64,000 bases of DNA, taken from the NCBI RefSeq assembly GCF_902833085.1, contig NZ_CADFEB010000006.1, forward strand, positions 248,001 to 312,000, read 5' to 3'. How positions within the stretch are numbered: the stretch's first letter is position 1; each line of letters opens with the position of its first letter. The notes under the pieces were generated by a model that saw only the letters and a program-made list of their open reading frames with translations, had not been told where the DNA came from and did no database searches. Shown piece by piece: positions 8,988 to 18,100 of the stretch. The position numbers and the translations under genes are program-made. Origin of the DNA: Burkholderia ubonensis. Lineage in GTDB: Bacteria > Pseudomonadota > Gammaproteobacteria > Burkholderiales > Burkholderiaceae.

Positions 8988-9407
8988 CTAGATCCGCGCC
9001 AGCGTGCTGTGATCGGCTTCGCCGCCATAGTATTTTTCGAGCGCTTCGACGAACACCGCGTTGTCGGAGGTCGCATGCGCGAACAGCGTGACCGACGACC
9101 GGAATTTCAGATAGTCCGGATAGCCGAAGATCTCCTGGATCGAGCGGCCGTCGACGTGGTTGACGAGCCGCGTGCATTCGCGCAGCCGTTCGCCGAGCAC
9201 CGGATGCCGAAGATACGCGTCGGCTTCGCTCAATGACGCGATCGCGTACCGCTGCGCCATGACGCTGTCGCCGAGCCCTTCGATCTGCGGAAAGACGAAC
9301 CACATCCAGTGACTGCGCTTGCGCCCGCTGCGCAGTTCGTCGCAGACCTGCGCATACACCGGGTCCTGCGCATCGACGAAGCGCCGAAGGTCATAGGGAT
9401 CGTCCAT
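8988..9407 (-). CDS. DUF1810 family protein
   Basis: 139 residues. The signature is strong: an N-terminal YDLRRFVDAQDPVY, then RKRSHWMWFVFPQIEGLG and FGYPDYLKFRSSVTLFA, the standard DUF1810 blocks. The family is cytosolic, helical and of unknown biochemical role. A GGAGGG ribosome site precedes the ATG on the minus strand. It is convergent with the preceding gene and probably monocistronic. Confidence 0.9.
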   Translation of the reverse strand: MDDPYDLRRFVDAQDPVYAQVCDELRSGRKRSHWMWFVFPQIEGLGDSVMAQRYAIASLSEADAYLRHPVLGERLRECTRLVNHVDGRSIQEIFGYPDYLKFRSSVTLFAHATSDNAVFVEALEKYYGGEADHSTLARI

Positions 9408-9632
9408 GTCTCCCTCCGTCCATTCCGCCGCGGCGAGCCGCGTGGACGTTCATTGTGATCCGGGTCCGGAGGGCATGCAATTGCGCGCCGCGCCGCGTGT
9501 CCCGCCCGATGGCCGCGCGCCGGCGACAGGCGTAGCATGAGGAATCCGGCCAGCCGCGATCCTGGCGGAGGAGCCGTGCACCACGGACCGGTCGCGGCCG
9601 GCCGAGCGTGACGGGCCGGCAAAGGAGCCTCG

Positions 9633-12386
9633 ATGCGCCCGCAAGCGACTTCCGCGTCACGCGTCAGACGTTATGCGATCGCGGCCGCGATCGTCGTCGC
9701 CGGCCTGATCGCCGTCGGGCGCATCACCGGCGTGCTGGTCGACTGGCTGTGGTTTGCGTCGGTCGGCTACGCGGGCGTGTTCTGGACGATCCTGCTCACC
9801 CGGATGCTGCTGTTCGTCGTCGCGTTCGCCGCATCGGCGGCGACGATCGGCGCATCGGGCCTGCTCGCGCATCGTTACGCGACGCGCATCGAGATCTGGC
9901 AAGTGGAAGAGGCGTTGTCGACGCGCGCGGAGGAGGCCGTCAGGGCGCTGGCCGGGCAGGTCCTGGCGCGCATTCCGTGGCGCTTCGTGATCGCGGTCGC
10001 CGCGGCCGTGCTGGCGCTGGCGATCGCCGGCAACGAGATGTCGAACTGGCCGATCGCGCTGCGCTTCGTTCATCAGGTGCCGTTCGGCGAACGCGATCCG
10101 ATCTTCGGCGAGGACATCGGCTTCTACCTGTTCTCGTTGCCGGCGTGGATCGCGATCAAAAACTGGCTGCTGCAGCTGCTCGTCTGCAGCGCGCTCGTCG
10201 CGGGCGCCGTCTACTGGCTGCGCGGCGACCTCGTGCTGCGGGCGCCGAAAGGGATGGCGTCAGCCGCCGCGATTCACGGTTCGGTGCTGCTGGCGCTCCT
10301 GTTCCTGCTGAAGGCGTGGTCGTGGTGGCTGGACCGTTTTCTGCTGCTCTACGACAACAACGACGTCGTGGTCGGCGCCGGCTATACCGACGTCCACGTC
10401 GTGCTGCCGGTGCTGTGGCTGCTCATCGGCGTGGCGATCGCGGCGGCCGCCGCGCTGGCGGTCAACCTGCGCCGGCCCGGCTATCGGCTGCCGGCCGCCG
10501 CCGCGCTGCTGGTATTCGGCGGCGGGTTCGTGCTCGGGATCGTCTATCCCGCGCTGTTCCAGCGCTTCTACGTGAAGCCGAGCGAACTGCAGCTGGAGAC
10601 GCCGTATCTCGCGCACAACATCGCGCTCACGCGGCAGGCCTACGGTCTCACGCAGATCGCGGTCCAGCCTTTCGACGCGGGGCAGGGCCTGAATCCCGCG
10701 TCGCTCGAGGCCAATCGCGCGACCATCGACAACATCCGGCTGTGGGATGCGCAGCCGCTGATGGACACCTACGCGCAGCTGCAGGAGATTCGCACCTACT
10801 ACAAGTTCTTCTCCGTCGATATCGACCGTTACGCGCTCGCGTCCGGCTACCGGCAGGTGATGCTGTCGGCGCGCGAACTGGAGCCGGCGATGCTCGCGGG
10901 GAACGCGCGTACCTGGGTGAACCTGCACCTGCTGTTCACGCACGGCAACGGCGTCGTGATGTCGCCGGTCACCGAGAAATCGACGGAAGGCCTGCCGTCG
11001 CTCTATCTGCGGGACATTCCGCCCGTCGCCGACGGCGGGCCGGCGATCAGCGAGCCGCGCGTCTATTTCGGCGAAGGCGAGCAGGGCTATGTGATCGTGA
11101 AGGGCAGCGTGCCCGAATTCGACTACCCGAAAGGGGACGGCAACGTCTACACGACGTACGGCGGGCGCGACGGCGTCGCGATCGGCGGCATCGCGCGGCG
11201 CAGCCTGTTCGCGTGGCAGTTCGACGATCCCAACATCCTGCTGACCCGCTACGTCACGCGCGACAGCCGGATCCTGTTTCATCGCAACATCCGCGACCGG
11301 ATCGGCATGATCGCGCCGTTTCTGTCGCTCGACCATGATCCGTATCCGGTCGTGAGCAACGGACGCCTGTTCTGGATCCAGGACGCGTACACCACCAGCC
11401 GCTGGTTCCCGTATGCGCCGCCGGGCGTCGGCGACGGCGACAACTACATCCGCAACGCGGTCAAGGTGGTGGTCGACGCGTACAACGGCACGGTCGACTT
11501 CTATGTCAGCGATCCGGCCGACCCGCTCGTGCGGACCTACGCGCGCATCTTCCCGGGCATGTTCAAGCCGCTCGCGGCGATGCCGCAGGACCTTCGGCGG
11601 CATGTCCGTTACCCGGAGGACCTGTTCCTGATCCAGGCGAACCTGTACCGCGCCTATCACATGGATACGCCGGAAGTCTTCTACAACCGCGAGGATCTGT
11701 GGCAGTTCCCGCGCGAGCTGAGCGATATCGACGGCGGCGATGCCGCGGGCACGCGGATGGCGCCGTATTACACGATGATGCGCCTGCCGGGAGACGCAGG
11801 CGCCGAGTTCGTGCTGATGCTGCCGATGGTGCCGAGCCAGCGCGAGAACATGATCGCGTGGCTGGCGGCGCGTTGCGATCCGCCCGAGTACGGCAAGCTG
11901 ATCGTCTACACGTTCCCGAAGGACAAGCTCGTGTACGGGCCGTTTCAGATCGAGGCGCGCATCCAGCAGAGCACCGAGATCTCGCAGCAGATCTCGCTGT
12001 GGAACCAGATGGGCTCGCGCGTGATCCGCGGCCATCTCGTCGTCGTGCCGATCGAGCACTCGATCCTCTACGTTTCGCCGCTCTATCTGCGCGCGGCGTC
12101 CGGACAACTGCCGGAGCTGAAGCGCGTGATCGCCGCGTACGGCGAGCGCGTCGTGATGGAGGACACGTTGAGCGCGGCGCTCGCGGCGCTGTTCAAGGAG
12201 ACGACATCGGCGGGCGCGCCGCCTTCGGGGGCGACGGATGCGCGTGGCCGCGAGGCTCTCGCGCATTACGAGCGCGCGCTCGAACGGCTGAAGGCGGGCG
12301 ACTGGGCCGGCTTCGGCGCCGAGCTCGACGCGCTGCGGCCGCTGCTCGAATCGATGGGGGGCGGCCGTGCCGGAACGCGCAAGTGA
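9633..12386 (+). CDS. UPF0182 family large membrane protein
   Basis: 917 residues. Seven or so membrane segments lie in the first 300 residues (starting VRRYAIAAAIVVAGLIAVG), followed by a large extracytoplasmic region with family-typical blocks (RDPIFGEDIGFYLFSLP, YLAHNIALTRQAYGL, WVNLHLLFTHGNG, QQISLWNQMGSRVIRG). The length agrees with UPF0182/COG1615 proteins; the function is unknown. The ATG has a clear AAAGGAG site. The C-terminal 60 residues are Ala/Gly-rich. It converges on the CHRD gene with a strong stem-loop between them. Confidence 0.92.
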   Translation: MRPQATSASRVRRYAIAAAIVVAGLIAVGRITGVLVDWLWFASVGYAGVFWTILLTRMLLFVVAFAASAATIGASGLLAHRYATRIEIWQVEEALSTRAEEAVRALAGQVLARIPWRFVIAVAAAVLALAIAGNEMSNWPIALRFVHQVPFGERDPIFGEDIGFYLFSLPAWIAIKNWLLQLLVCSALVAGAVYWLRGDLVLRAPKGMASAAAIHGSVLLALLFLLKAWSWWLDRFLLLYDNNDVVVGAGYTDVHVVLPVLWLLIGVAIAAAAALAVNLRRPGYRLPAAAALLVFGGGFVLGIVYPALFQRFYVKPSELQLETPYLAHNIALTRQAYGLTQIAVQPFDAGQGLNPASLEANRATIDNIRLWDAQPLMDTYAQLQEIRTYYKFFSVDIDRYALASGYRQVMLSARELEPAMLAGNARTWVNLHLLFTHGNGVVMSPVTEKSTEGLPSLYLRDIPPVADGGPAISEPRVYFGEGEQGYVIVKGSVPEFDYPKGDGNVYTTYGGRDGVAIGGIARRSLFAWQFDDPNILLTRYVTRDSRILFHRNIRDRIGMIAPFLSLDHDPYPVVSNGRLFWIQDAYTTSRWFPYAPPGVGDGDNYIRNAVKVVVDAYNGTVDFYVSDPADPLVRTYARIFPGMFKPLAAMPQDLRRHVRYPEDLFLIQANLYRAYHMDTPEVFYNREDLWQFPRELSDIDGGDAAGTRMAPYYTMMRLPGDAGAEFVLMLPMVPSQRENMIAWLAARCDPPEYGKLIVYTFPKDKLVYGPFQIEARIQQSTEISQQISLWNQMGSRVIRGHLVVVPIEHSILYVSPLYLRAASGQLPELKRVIAAYGERVVMEDTLSAALAALFKETTSAGAPPSGATDARGREALAHYERALERLKAGDWAGFGAELDALRPLLESMGGGRAGTRK

Positions 12387-12434
12387 GCGGCACCGTCGAA
12401 TGCGCGATTCCCGCGCCACGGCCGGCGTCGGCGG

Positions 12435-12469
12435 GACGGCCGCCGCTGTTCCTCGTTGCGGCGGCCGTC
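12435..12469. terminator. Bidirectional stem-loop between convergent genes
   Basis: A perfect 12-bp stem (GACGGCCGCCGC at 12435-12446, its complement at 12458-12469) with an 11-base loop lies between the UPF0182 stop and the CHRD stop. There is no long T run, so termination may be only partly intrinsic. Confidence 0.7.
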
Positions 12470-12484
12470 AGTTGCCTTTCGGCT

Positions 12485-12940
12485 TCACTTCGGCGGCACC
12501 ACCTGACCGCGGATTTCACCGGCCGGGTGATCCTTGGTATGCACGTTGACGTACAGGTTGCCGGCCTGGAACGCCTGCGCGTCGGACGGCGACAGCGTCG
12601 CCTGGCCGGTGAGCGGACTCTCGGCCGACATCACGCCTTTCTGCGACAGCCAGACCACGGGCGACGCATTCTTGCCGACCGGAGCCGGGCCGTGGAAGTG
12701 CGCCATGATGGCGGGGCTCGACAGGCCGTTGAAGGTGACCGTCCACTTGACGACGCGGGTGTCCGGATCGTAGGTCAGGTCGGCCGTGCCCGTGCCCTGG
12801 GTCTGCACGGGCGGGACTTCCTGCGAGCCGGCCAGCGGCACGGAAAACGACATCGGCGCCGCCTGCGCGAGCGTCATCGATCCCGCGCACGCGAGCCCGG
12901 CGAGTACCACGTAGGCGCGCCGCGACATTGAAGTAGGCAT
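12485..12940 (-). CDS. Exported CHRD-domain protein
   Basis: 151 residues. A Sec signal peptide (SRRAYVVLAGLACAGSMTLAQA) is followed by a single CHRD domain covering almost the whole mature protein: FSVPLAGSQEVPPV, ADLTYDPDTRVVKWTVTFNGL, AHFHGPAP and the C-terminal NLYVNVHTKDHPAGEIRGQV. CHRD domains are secreted beta-barrel-like modules of unknown bacterial role. The ATG at 12940 is preceded by GGAGATAG. Confidence 0.92.
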   Translation of the reverse strand: MPTSMSRRAYVVLAGLACAGSMTLAQAAPMSFSVPLAGSQEVPPVQTQGTGTADLTYDPDTRVVKWTVTFNGLSSPAIMAHFHGPAPVGKNASPVVWLSQKGVMSAESPLTGQATLSPSDAQAFQAGNLYVNVHTKDHPAGEIRGQVVPPK

Positions 12941-13176
12941 CTGCTATCTCCGATCCGGTTCCGCCGGGCCGGACGGCGACCCTTCGTCGTCGTTCGACCG
13001 GGGCGCGAGCACCGGAAGCAAGAACACGTGGAAAGGGAAACGCAGGCTTTGCCGCGGCAACGGCACGACCGCGAGAAAGGGACAAAGCCCGAAAACCATT
13101 CTAGGTCAGCCGGTCCGGTTTGCCTGTGGTGCGATGACGAGTCGTTGCGTTTCCACCCAACGTGAGTCAGTCGTCG

Positions 13177-14067
13177 CTATCTGACGTGCTCCTGCAGCAA
13201 CGCAATCATCCGTTGCGCCAGCGGCGACACGTAGGCATCCGTGCGGTGAATCGCGCCGATGCGCCTGCGCAATTCGAGCTCTCCGGGCCGCAAGTCGAGC
13301 GCGCGCACCCCCGCCAGCATGTCGAGCGCCTCGGTGCCGCCGACACACAGCAGTTGCGTGCCGCGCAATAGCTGGATCAGCGCCGTGCTGCCGAAATCCG
13401 TTTCGATGCGCAGGCGCGGCCCCGCGAGCTTGCGCGCGCGGAACGCGTCGTCGATCTGCCGGCGCACCGGAATCGTCGTTTCGGGCAGCAGCCATTCCTG
13501 TTCGGCAAGATCGGCGAGCGTGAGGCCACGCTTGCGCTGCAGCGGGTGCGCGTCGTCCGCGAGGACCGACAGCCGGTCGCGGAACAGCTCGACGACCGTG
13601 AGCGCGTCGCGCGTCTGTTGCGGTTCCGGCGCGACGACCAGATCGAGCTCGCCGGCCGCCAGCAGGTCGAGCAGATCGCGCGCGAGCCGCCGCCGCAGGC
13701 GCAGCCGGGCGGCCGGCCGCTCGCGGATCAGCTGCCGGCATGCGCCGAGCACGAGCCCGTTCGGCACCGTCGGCGAATAGCCGATCCGGACCAACCCCTG
13801 TTCGCCGCTGCTGATCGCGCGCATCTCTTTCATCGCGTCGTCGTACTCGAGCGCGATGCGGCGCGCGCGGGCGATGAACTGCGCGCCGGCCGGCGTCGGC
13901 TGCATCCCGTTCGCGGTGCGGTCGAACAGCGTCACGCCGATTTGCGCCTCCAGCCGCTGCATCGCCTTCGTCAGCGCGGGTTGGCTCAGGCCCAGTGCGT
14001 CGGCCGCCTTGCCGATGCTGCCGTGCCGCTCCACGGCCAGCAGGTATTCCAGGTCGCGCGTCTCCAT
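13177..14067 (-). CDS. LysR-family transcriptional regulator
   Basis: 296 residues. The N-terminal winged helix-turn-helix (METRDLEYLLAVERHGSIGKAADALGLSQPALTKAMQRLE) is standard LysR; the rest is the periplasmic-binding-like effector domain. The start at 14067 follows AAGAGGAAT and gives the canonical N-terminus; earlier starts add nothing conserved. It is divergent from the acyl-CoA synthetase operon with a 102-base gap containing a dyad. It probably activates that operon in response to the acid substrate or its CoA ester. Confidence 0.92.
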   Translation of the reverse strand: METRDLEYLLAVERHGSIGKAADALGLSQPALTKAMQRLEAQIGVTLFDRTANGMQPTPAGAQFIARARRIALEYDDAMKEMRAISSGEQGLVRIGYSPTVPNGLVLGACRQLIRERPAARLRLRRRLARDLLDLLAAGELDLVVAPEPQQTRDALTVVELFRDRLSVLADDAHPLQRKRGLTLADLAEQEWLLPETTIPVRRQIDDAFRARKLAGPRLRIETDFGSTALIQLLRGTQLLCVGGTEALDMLAGVRALDLRPGELELRRRIGAIHRTDAYVSPLAQRMIALLQEHVR

Positions 14068-14099
14068 CAGGGGATTCCTCTTGGTTATGCCTTTATAGC

Positions 14100-14120
14100 C
14101 ATCACTGCATTGTGGTGATG
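14100..14120. promoter_or_regulatory. Candidate LysR operator
   Basis: CATCAC-N9-GTGATG is a perfect 6-bp dyad in the divergent gap between the LysR gene and the acyl-CoA synthetase, and it contains the T-N11-A pattern (T14106, A14118). Position and symmetry fit a LysR recognition site. Confidence 0.5.
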
Positions 14121-14169
14121 CCTGCACATCTTACAGACTGGCGGCACTGTTGGACTACGGAGAACCCGA

Positions 14170-15723
14170 TTGAGCTTTGCCTACTTCCTGCGGCGCGCGG
14201 CGCGCTATTGGGGCGACCAGCCCGCCGTCCTTCACCGCGACCGCGGCATCACCTACCGCCAGCTCGACGAGCGTTCGTCGCGGCTCGCGAACGCGTTGCG
14301 CGGGCTCGGCTTCGCGCCCGGCGCACGGATCGCCGTGCAGGCGCGCAATTGCATCGAACTCGTCGAGATCGAGTGCGCGCTGTACAAGGCGGGCCTCGTG
14401 AAGGCCGCGCTGAACCCGCGCTTCACGGCTGCCGAGGCGGCGGACGTCGTCGGCAACTGCACGCCGGTCGCGTTCATCGGCGGGCGCGGCTACACGCACT
14501 ACACACCCGATTCGCCGGGCTTCCGGTCGGTCGAGCGGTTCGTGTCGCTCGACGATTCGGCTGACGGCTATCTCGACTATGAAACGCTGCTCGCGCAGGC
14601 GAGCGCCGCCACGCCCGATTACGCGCCCGCGCCCGACGATCTCGCGGTGCTGCATTTCTCGTCGGGCTCGACGGGCCGGATCAAGGCCGCGATGCAGAGC
14701 TACGGCAACCGGCTCGCGTCGCTGCGCAAGATCGTGCTCGGGATGGATCGCCCCGCGCAGCCCGGCGACCGGCTCGCGCTGATCGGACCGGTCACGCATG
14801 CGTCGGGGATGCTGATGCAGCCGTACCTGTTCTGCGGCGCGACGCTCGTGCTGTTCGACGCGTTCGACCCCGCGCATTTCCTTGCCGAGGTCGCGCGGCT
14901 GCGGATCACGCACGCGTTCATGGTGCCGGCGATGGTCAACATGGTGCTGAACGAGCCCGATCTCGTGAGCGCGGACCTGCGCAGCCTGAAGGTGCTCGGC
15001 TACGGGGCAGCGCCGATGGCGCCGGCGCGCATCGAGGAGGCGTGGTCGCGCATCGGCCCGGTGCTGTCGCAAGGCTATGGCGCGAGCGAATCGACGTCGG
15101 GCGTCACGCGCCTCGGCATCGCCGATCACGCGCATGCGCTGCTGCGCGACCGCGCGCGGCTCGCGTCATGCGGCCGGCCGCTCGGCGAGACCGAGGTCCG
15201 GGTCGTCGATGCGGAAGGCCGCGAGGTCGAAGGCGACGCGATCGGTGAGATCGTGATTCGCGGCGCGGACGTGTTCCAGGGGTACTGGAATGCGCCCGAG
15301 CTGACGCGCGACGTGCTGGTCGACGGCTGGCTGCATACCGGCGATCTCGCGCGCACCGACGGCGACGGCTTCATCTACCTCGTCGACCGCAAGAACGACA
15401 TGATCATCTCGGGCGGCTTCAACGTGTACCCGACCGAAGTCGAGGCCACGCTGTACCAGCACGCGGACGTGCTCGAAGCGTGCGTCGTCGGCGTGCCCGA
15501 CGACAAGTGGGGCGAGACGGTGAAGGCGGTCGTCGTGCTGAAGCCGGGCCGCGACGCACTGGCTGGCGATCTCGTCGCGCACTGCCGCGCGCGGCTTGCC
15601 GACTACAAGCTGCCGCGCTCCGTCGATTTCGTCGCGGACCTGCCGAAGAACGCGAGCGGCAAGATCGCCCGCAAGCTCGTGCGCGAACAGTACTGGCACG
15701 GCGTCGCACGACGCGTCAACTGA
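14170..15723 (+). CDS. Acyl-CoA synthetase (AMP-binding, class I adenylate-forming)
   Basis: 517 residues from a TTG start with GGAG upstream. It activates a carboxylic acid to its CoA thioester via an acyl-adenylate. Motifs: P-loop-like SSGSTGRIKAAM (near residue 170), GYGASES (A5), TGDLARTDGDGFIYLVDRKNDMI (A7-A8 hinge) and the C-terminal PKNASGKIARKLV with the catalytic Lys. The P-loop has IKA where most relatives have PKG, a mild deviation. It is the first gene of a tight operon (11, 3 and 38-base gaps) with acyl-CoA dehydrogenase, racemase-like enzyme and transporter. The substrate is unknown; the neighbours suggest a branched or 2-methyl acid. Confidence 0.92.
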   Translation: MSFAYFLRRAARYWGDQPAVLHRDRGITYRQLDERSSRLANALRGLGFAPGARIAVQARNCIELVEIECALYKAGLVKAALNPRFTAAEAADVVGNCTPVAFIGGRGYTHYTPDSPGFRSVERFVSLDDSADGYLDYETLLAQASAATPDYAPAPDDLAVLHFSSGSTGRIKAAMQSYGNRLASLRKIVLGMDRPAQPGDRLALIGPVTHASGMLMQPYLFCGATLVLFDAFDPAHFLAEVARLRITHAFMVPAMVNMVLNEPDLVSADLRSLKVLGYGAAPMAPARIEEAWSRIGPVLSQGYGASESTSGVTRLGIADHAHALLRDRARLASCGRPLGETEVRVVDAEGREVEGDAIGEIVIRGADVFQGYWNAPELTRDVLVDGWLHTGDLARTDGDGFIYLVDRKNDMIISGGFNVYPTEVEATLYQHADVLEACVVGVPDDKWGETVKAVVVLKPGRDALAGDLVAHCRARLADYKLPRSVDFVADLPKNASGKIARKLVREQYWHGVARRVN

Positions 15724-15734
15724 AGGGGATGCCC

Positions 15735-16916
15735 ATGTTCGATCATCTGAATCGCCCGGAATTCGTGACGCTGCGCACCGACGTGCGCCGCTTCGTCGAC
15801 GAGGAACTGCGGCCGATCGAGCGCGAGCTCGGCCTCGGCTCCGAGGACGCGTGGCCGCGCGATGTGCTGCGCCGCGTGTGGCGGCGCTCGGCCGAGCTCG
15901 GCTTCTATACGGCGAGCCTGCCGGTCGCGATCGGCGGCAAGGGCCTGTCGATCGTCGAGCTGTGCGCGCTGAAGGCGGACCTTGCCGCTTCGGGCGCGGC
16001 GCTCGCGCCGCACGTGCTCGGCGAGCTGGGCGGGCCGCCGCGCGTCGGCAACATGCTGAAGTACGCGACGCCCGCGCAGCTCAATCGCTACTTCAAGCCG
16101 GTGATGCGCGGCGACAAGTCGACCTGCTTCGCGCTGACCGAGCCGCATTCGGGCTCGGATGCGATGAGCATTCGCACGACTGCGGTCGAGGACGGCGACA
16201 TGCTTGTCGTGAACGGCACGAAGCACTACATCAGCGGCGCGCCGTTCGCCGATTTCGCGATCGTGATGTGCGTGACCGACGCGTCGGCGACGCCGCCGCA
16301 GATCACCGCGGTGCTGGTCGATCTCGACCTGCCGGGCGTGACGGTCGAGCACGAGTACGTGCCGATGTCGGGCCAGCATATCGACGCGGACATCCGCTTC
16401 GACAACGTGCGCGTGCCGCGCGAGAACGTGTTCGGCGGTGTCGGCAACGGCTTCCGGCTCGGGATGTCGCGCATCAACGTGAACCGGCTGCTGCATTGCC
16501 CGACGATGCTCGGCCTCGCGATGTCGGCCTACGAAGCGTCGCTCGACTATGCGCGCACGCGCCGGCAGTTCGGCGGGCCGATCGCGCGCTTCCAGGCGAT
16601 CCAGCACATGCTCGCCGACATGGCCGCCGCGCTGTGGGCGTGCGAAAGCATGATCGCGCATACCGCCGCGCTCGCCGACGCGGGTGCGGATCTGCGGATG
16701 ACGGCCGCCGCGTGCAAGCTGTACGTGTCGGAGCGCTGCTTCGAAGTCGCGGACAAGGCCGTGCAGATTCACGGCAACGTCGGCGTGACGCGCCATCACC
16801 CGGTCGAGCAGACGTTCCGCAAGCTGCGGATGTTCCGGATCCTGACCGGCACGAGCGAGATCCAGCGCAACACGATCGCGAAGGCGATCCTCGAGCCGGC
16901 CGGCGCGGGAGCGTGA
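15735..16916 (+). CDS. Acyl-CoA dehydrogenase family protein with substituted catalytic Glu
   Basis: 393 residues. The three-domain ACAD fold is clear: CFALTEPHSGSDAMSIRT (FAD-binding), NGTKHYISGA, the linker INVNRLLHCP, DYARTRRQFGGPI and the C-terminal TSEIQRNTIAKAIL. ATG at 15735 is preferred to the ATG six bases earlier because AAGGGG is then properly spaced. The usual YEGTSEIQ motif, whose Glu is the catalytic base in MCAD, reads RILTGTSEIQ here, so Thr371 replaces Glu. The base may lie elsewhere, as in isovaleryl-CoA and long-chain ACADs, or the enzyme may do something other than alpha,beta-dehydrogenation. It ends three bases before the next gene. Confidence 0.9.
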   Translation: MFDHLNRPEFVTLRTDVRRFVDEELRPIERELGLGSEDAWPRDVLRRVWRRSAELGFYTASLPVAIGGKGLSIVELCALKADLAASGAALAPHVLGELGGPPRVGNMLKYATPAQLNRYFKPVMRGDKSTCFALTEPHSGSDAMSIRTTAVEDGDMLVVNGTKHYISGAPFADFAIVMCVTDASATPPQITAVLVDLDLPGVTVEHEYVPMSGQHIDADIRFDNVRVPRENVFGGVGNGFRLGMSRINVNRLLHCPTMLGLAMSAYEASLDYARTRRQFGGPIARFQAIQHMLADMAAALWACESMIAHTAALADAGADLRMTAAACKLYVSERCFEVADKAVQIHGNVGVTRHHPVEQTFRKLRMFRILTGTSEIQRNTIAKAILEPAGAGA

Positions 16917-16919
16917 CGC

Positions 16920-18062
16920 ATGGCGGCCGCTCCGGAACGTGACGGCGCCGCTGCGCCGGGCGGCGGCAAGCCGTCGTGGTCGTGCCTGAACGGCGTGACG
17001 ATCGTCGACGCCAGCCAGCTCCTGCCCGGCCCGCATGCGTGTGCGCTGCTTCGGCAGCTCGGCGCCGACGTCGTCAAGGTCGAGCCGCCTGGAACCGGCG
17101 ATGCGTTGCGGCACTTCGGCGCAGACGCGTTCGCGCAGTTCAACCGCGGCAAGCGTTCGGTCGCGCTCGACCTGAAGACGGCGCCCGGCCGTGAACGCTT
17201 CCTCGCGCTCGCCCGCGACGCGGACGCGGTCGTCGAAGGGTTCCGGCCCGGTGTGATGGCGCGGCTCGGGCTCGGCTACGACGCGCTGGCGCGCATCAAC
17301 CCGCGCATCGTGCTGTGCTCGATCTCGGGCTACGGGCAGGACGGCCCGTATGCGGCGCGCCCCGGCCACGACCTGAATTTCCTCGCGGAAGCGGGCTATT
17401 GGGCGATTCCGGCGCAGATCGACGATGCACTCGCGCGGCCGCGCGTGCGGCTCGCCGATTACGCGGCCGCGCTGCACGCCGCGCTCGCGCTGTCGGTCGC
17501 GGTGATGAGCGCGCGCGCGAACGGTCGCGGCCAGCATCTCGACGTGTCGATCCACGACGCGATGTGCGCGTGGACCGCGCCGGCGGCGTGGGCGATGCGC
17601 GGGCAGTGCGACGCGCCGGACGATGTTCGATGGGTCATGCCGGACAACGATCTGTTCGAGACCGCCGACGGCCGTCACGTGGCGCTCGCGACACTCGAAG
17701 ACAAGTTCTGGAACACGCTGGCCGATGCGCTCGGCGACGCGTTTCGCGCGCTGCGCGATCCGCGCTTTGCCGCGCGCGCGGGCCGGCAGCGGCACAAGCG
17801 CGACGTGAGTGCGCTGCTGCGCGCAGTCTTCGCAACGCGCACGCAGGCCGACTGGATGCGCACGCTGCGTGCGCTCGATCTGCCGGTGTCGCCGTTGCAC
17901 GATGCGGACGAACTGTTCGCCGATCCGCACGTGCGTGCGCGCGGCATCGCGCGCGAGATCGCCGGCGACGGCTCGCTCGCGGTGCGCTTCCCGGTGAAGT
18001 TCTCGCTCGGCCTGCCGGACGGAGACGATCACGTGCCGGCGCTCGGCGAACACGGCGGCTGA
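16920..18062 (+). CDS. CoA-transferase family III protein, alpha-methylacyl-CoA racemase-like
   Basis: 380 residues of the CaiB/BaiF (family III) fold. The N-terminus LNGVTIVDASQLLPGPHACALLRQLGADVVKVE and FNRGKRSVALDLK are family marks. Three positions match the racemase branch rather than plain CoA-transferases: GHDLN (H150, D151), RLADYAAAL (D180) and ALATLEDKFW (E260), corresponding to the His/Asp pair and Glu of AMACR/MCR. I therefore favour epimerisation of a 2-methylacyl-CoA, with CoA transfer as the alternative, because D180 also aligns with the transferase aspartate. It sits between the acyl-CoA dehydrogenase (3-base gap) and the transporter. Confidence 0.85.
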   Translation: MAAAPERDGAAAPGGGKPSWSCLNGVTIVDASQLLPGPHACALLRQLGADVVKVEPPGTGDALRHFGADAFAQFNRGKRSVALDLKTAPGRERFLALARDADAVVEGFRPGVMARLGLGYDALARINPRIVLCSISGYGQDGPYAARPGHDLNFLAEAGYWAIPAQIDDALARPRVRLADYAAALHAALALSVAVMSARANGRGQHLDVSIHDAMCAWTAPAAWAMRGQCDAPDDVRWVMPDNDLFETADGRHVALATLEDKFWNTLADALGDAFRALRDPRFAARAGRQRHKRDVSALLRAVFATRTQADWMRTLRALDLPVSPLHDADELFADPHVRARGIAREIAGDGSLAVRFPVKFSLGLPDGDDHVPALGEHGG

Positions 18063-18100
18063 CCGGCCGGCATCAAAGCCGGCGAAGAAAAGGACAACAG

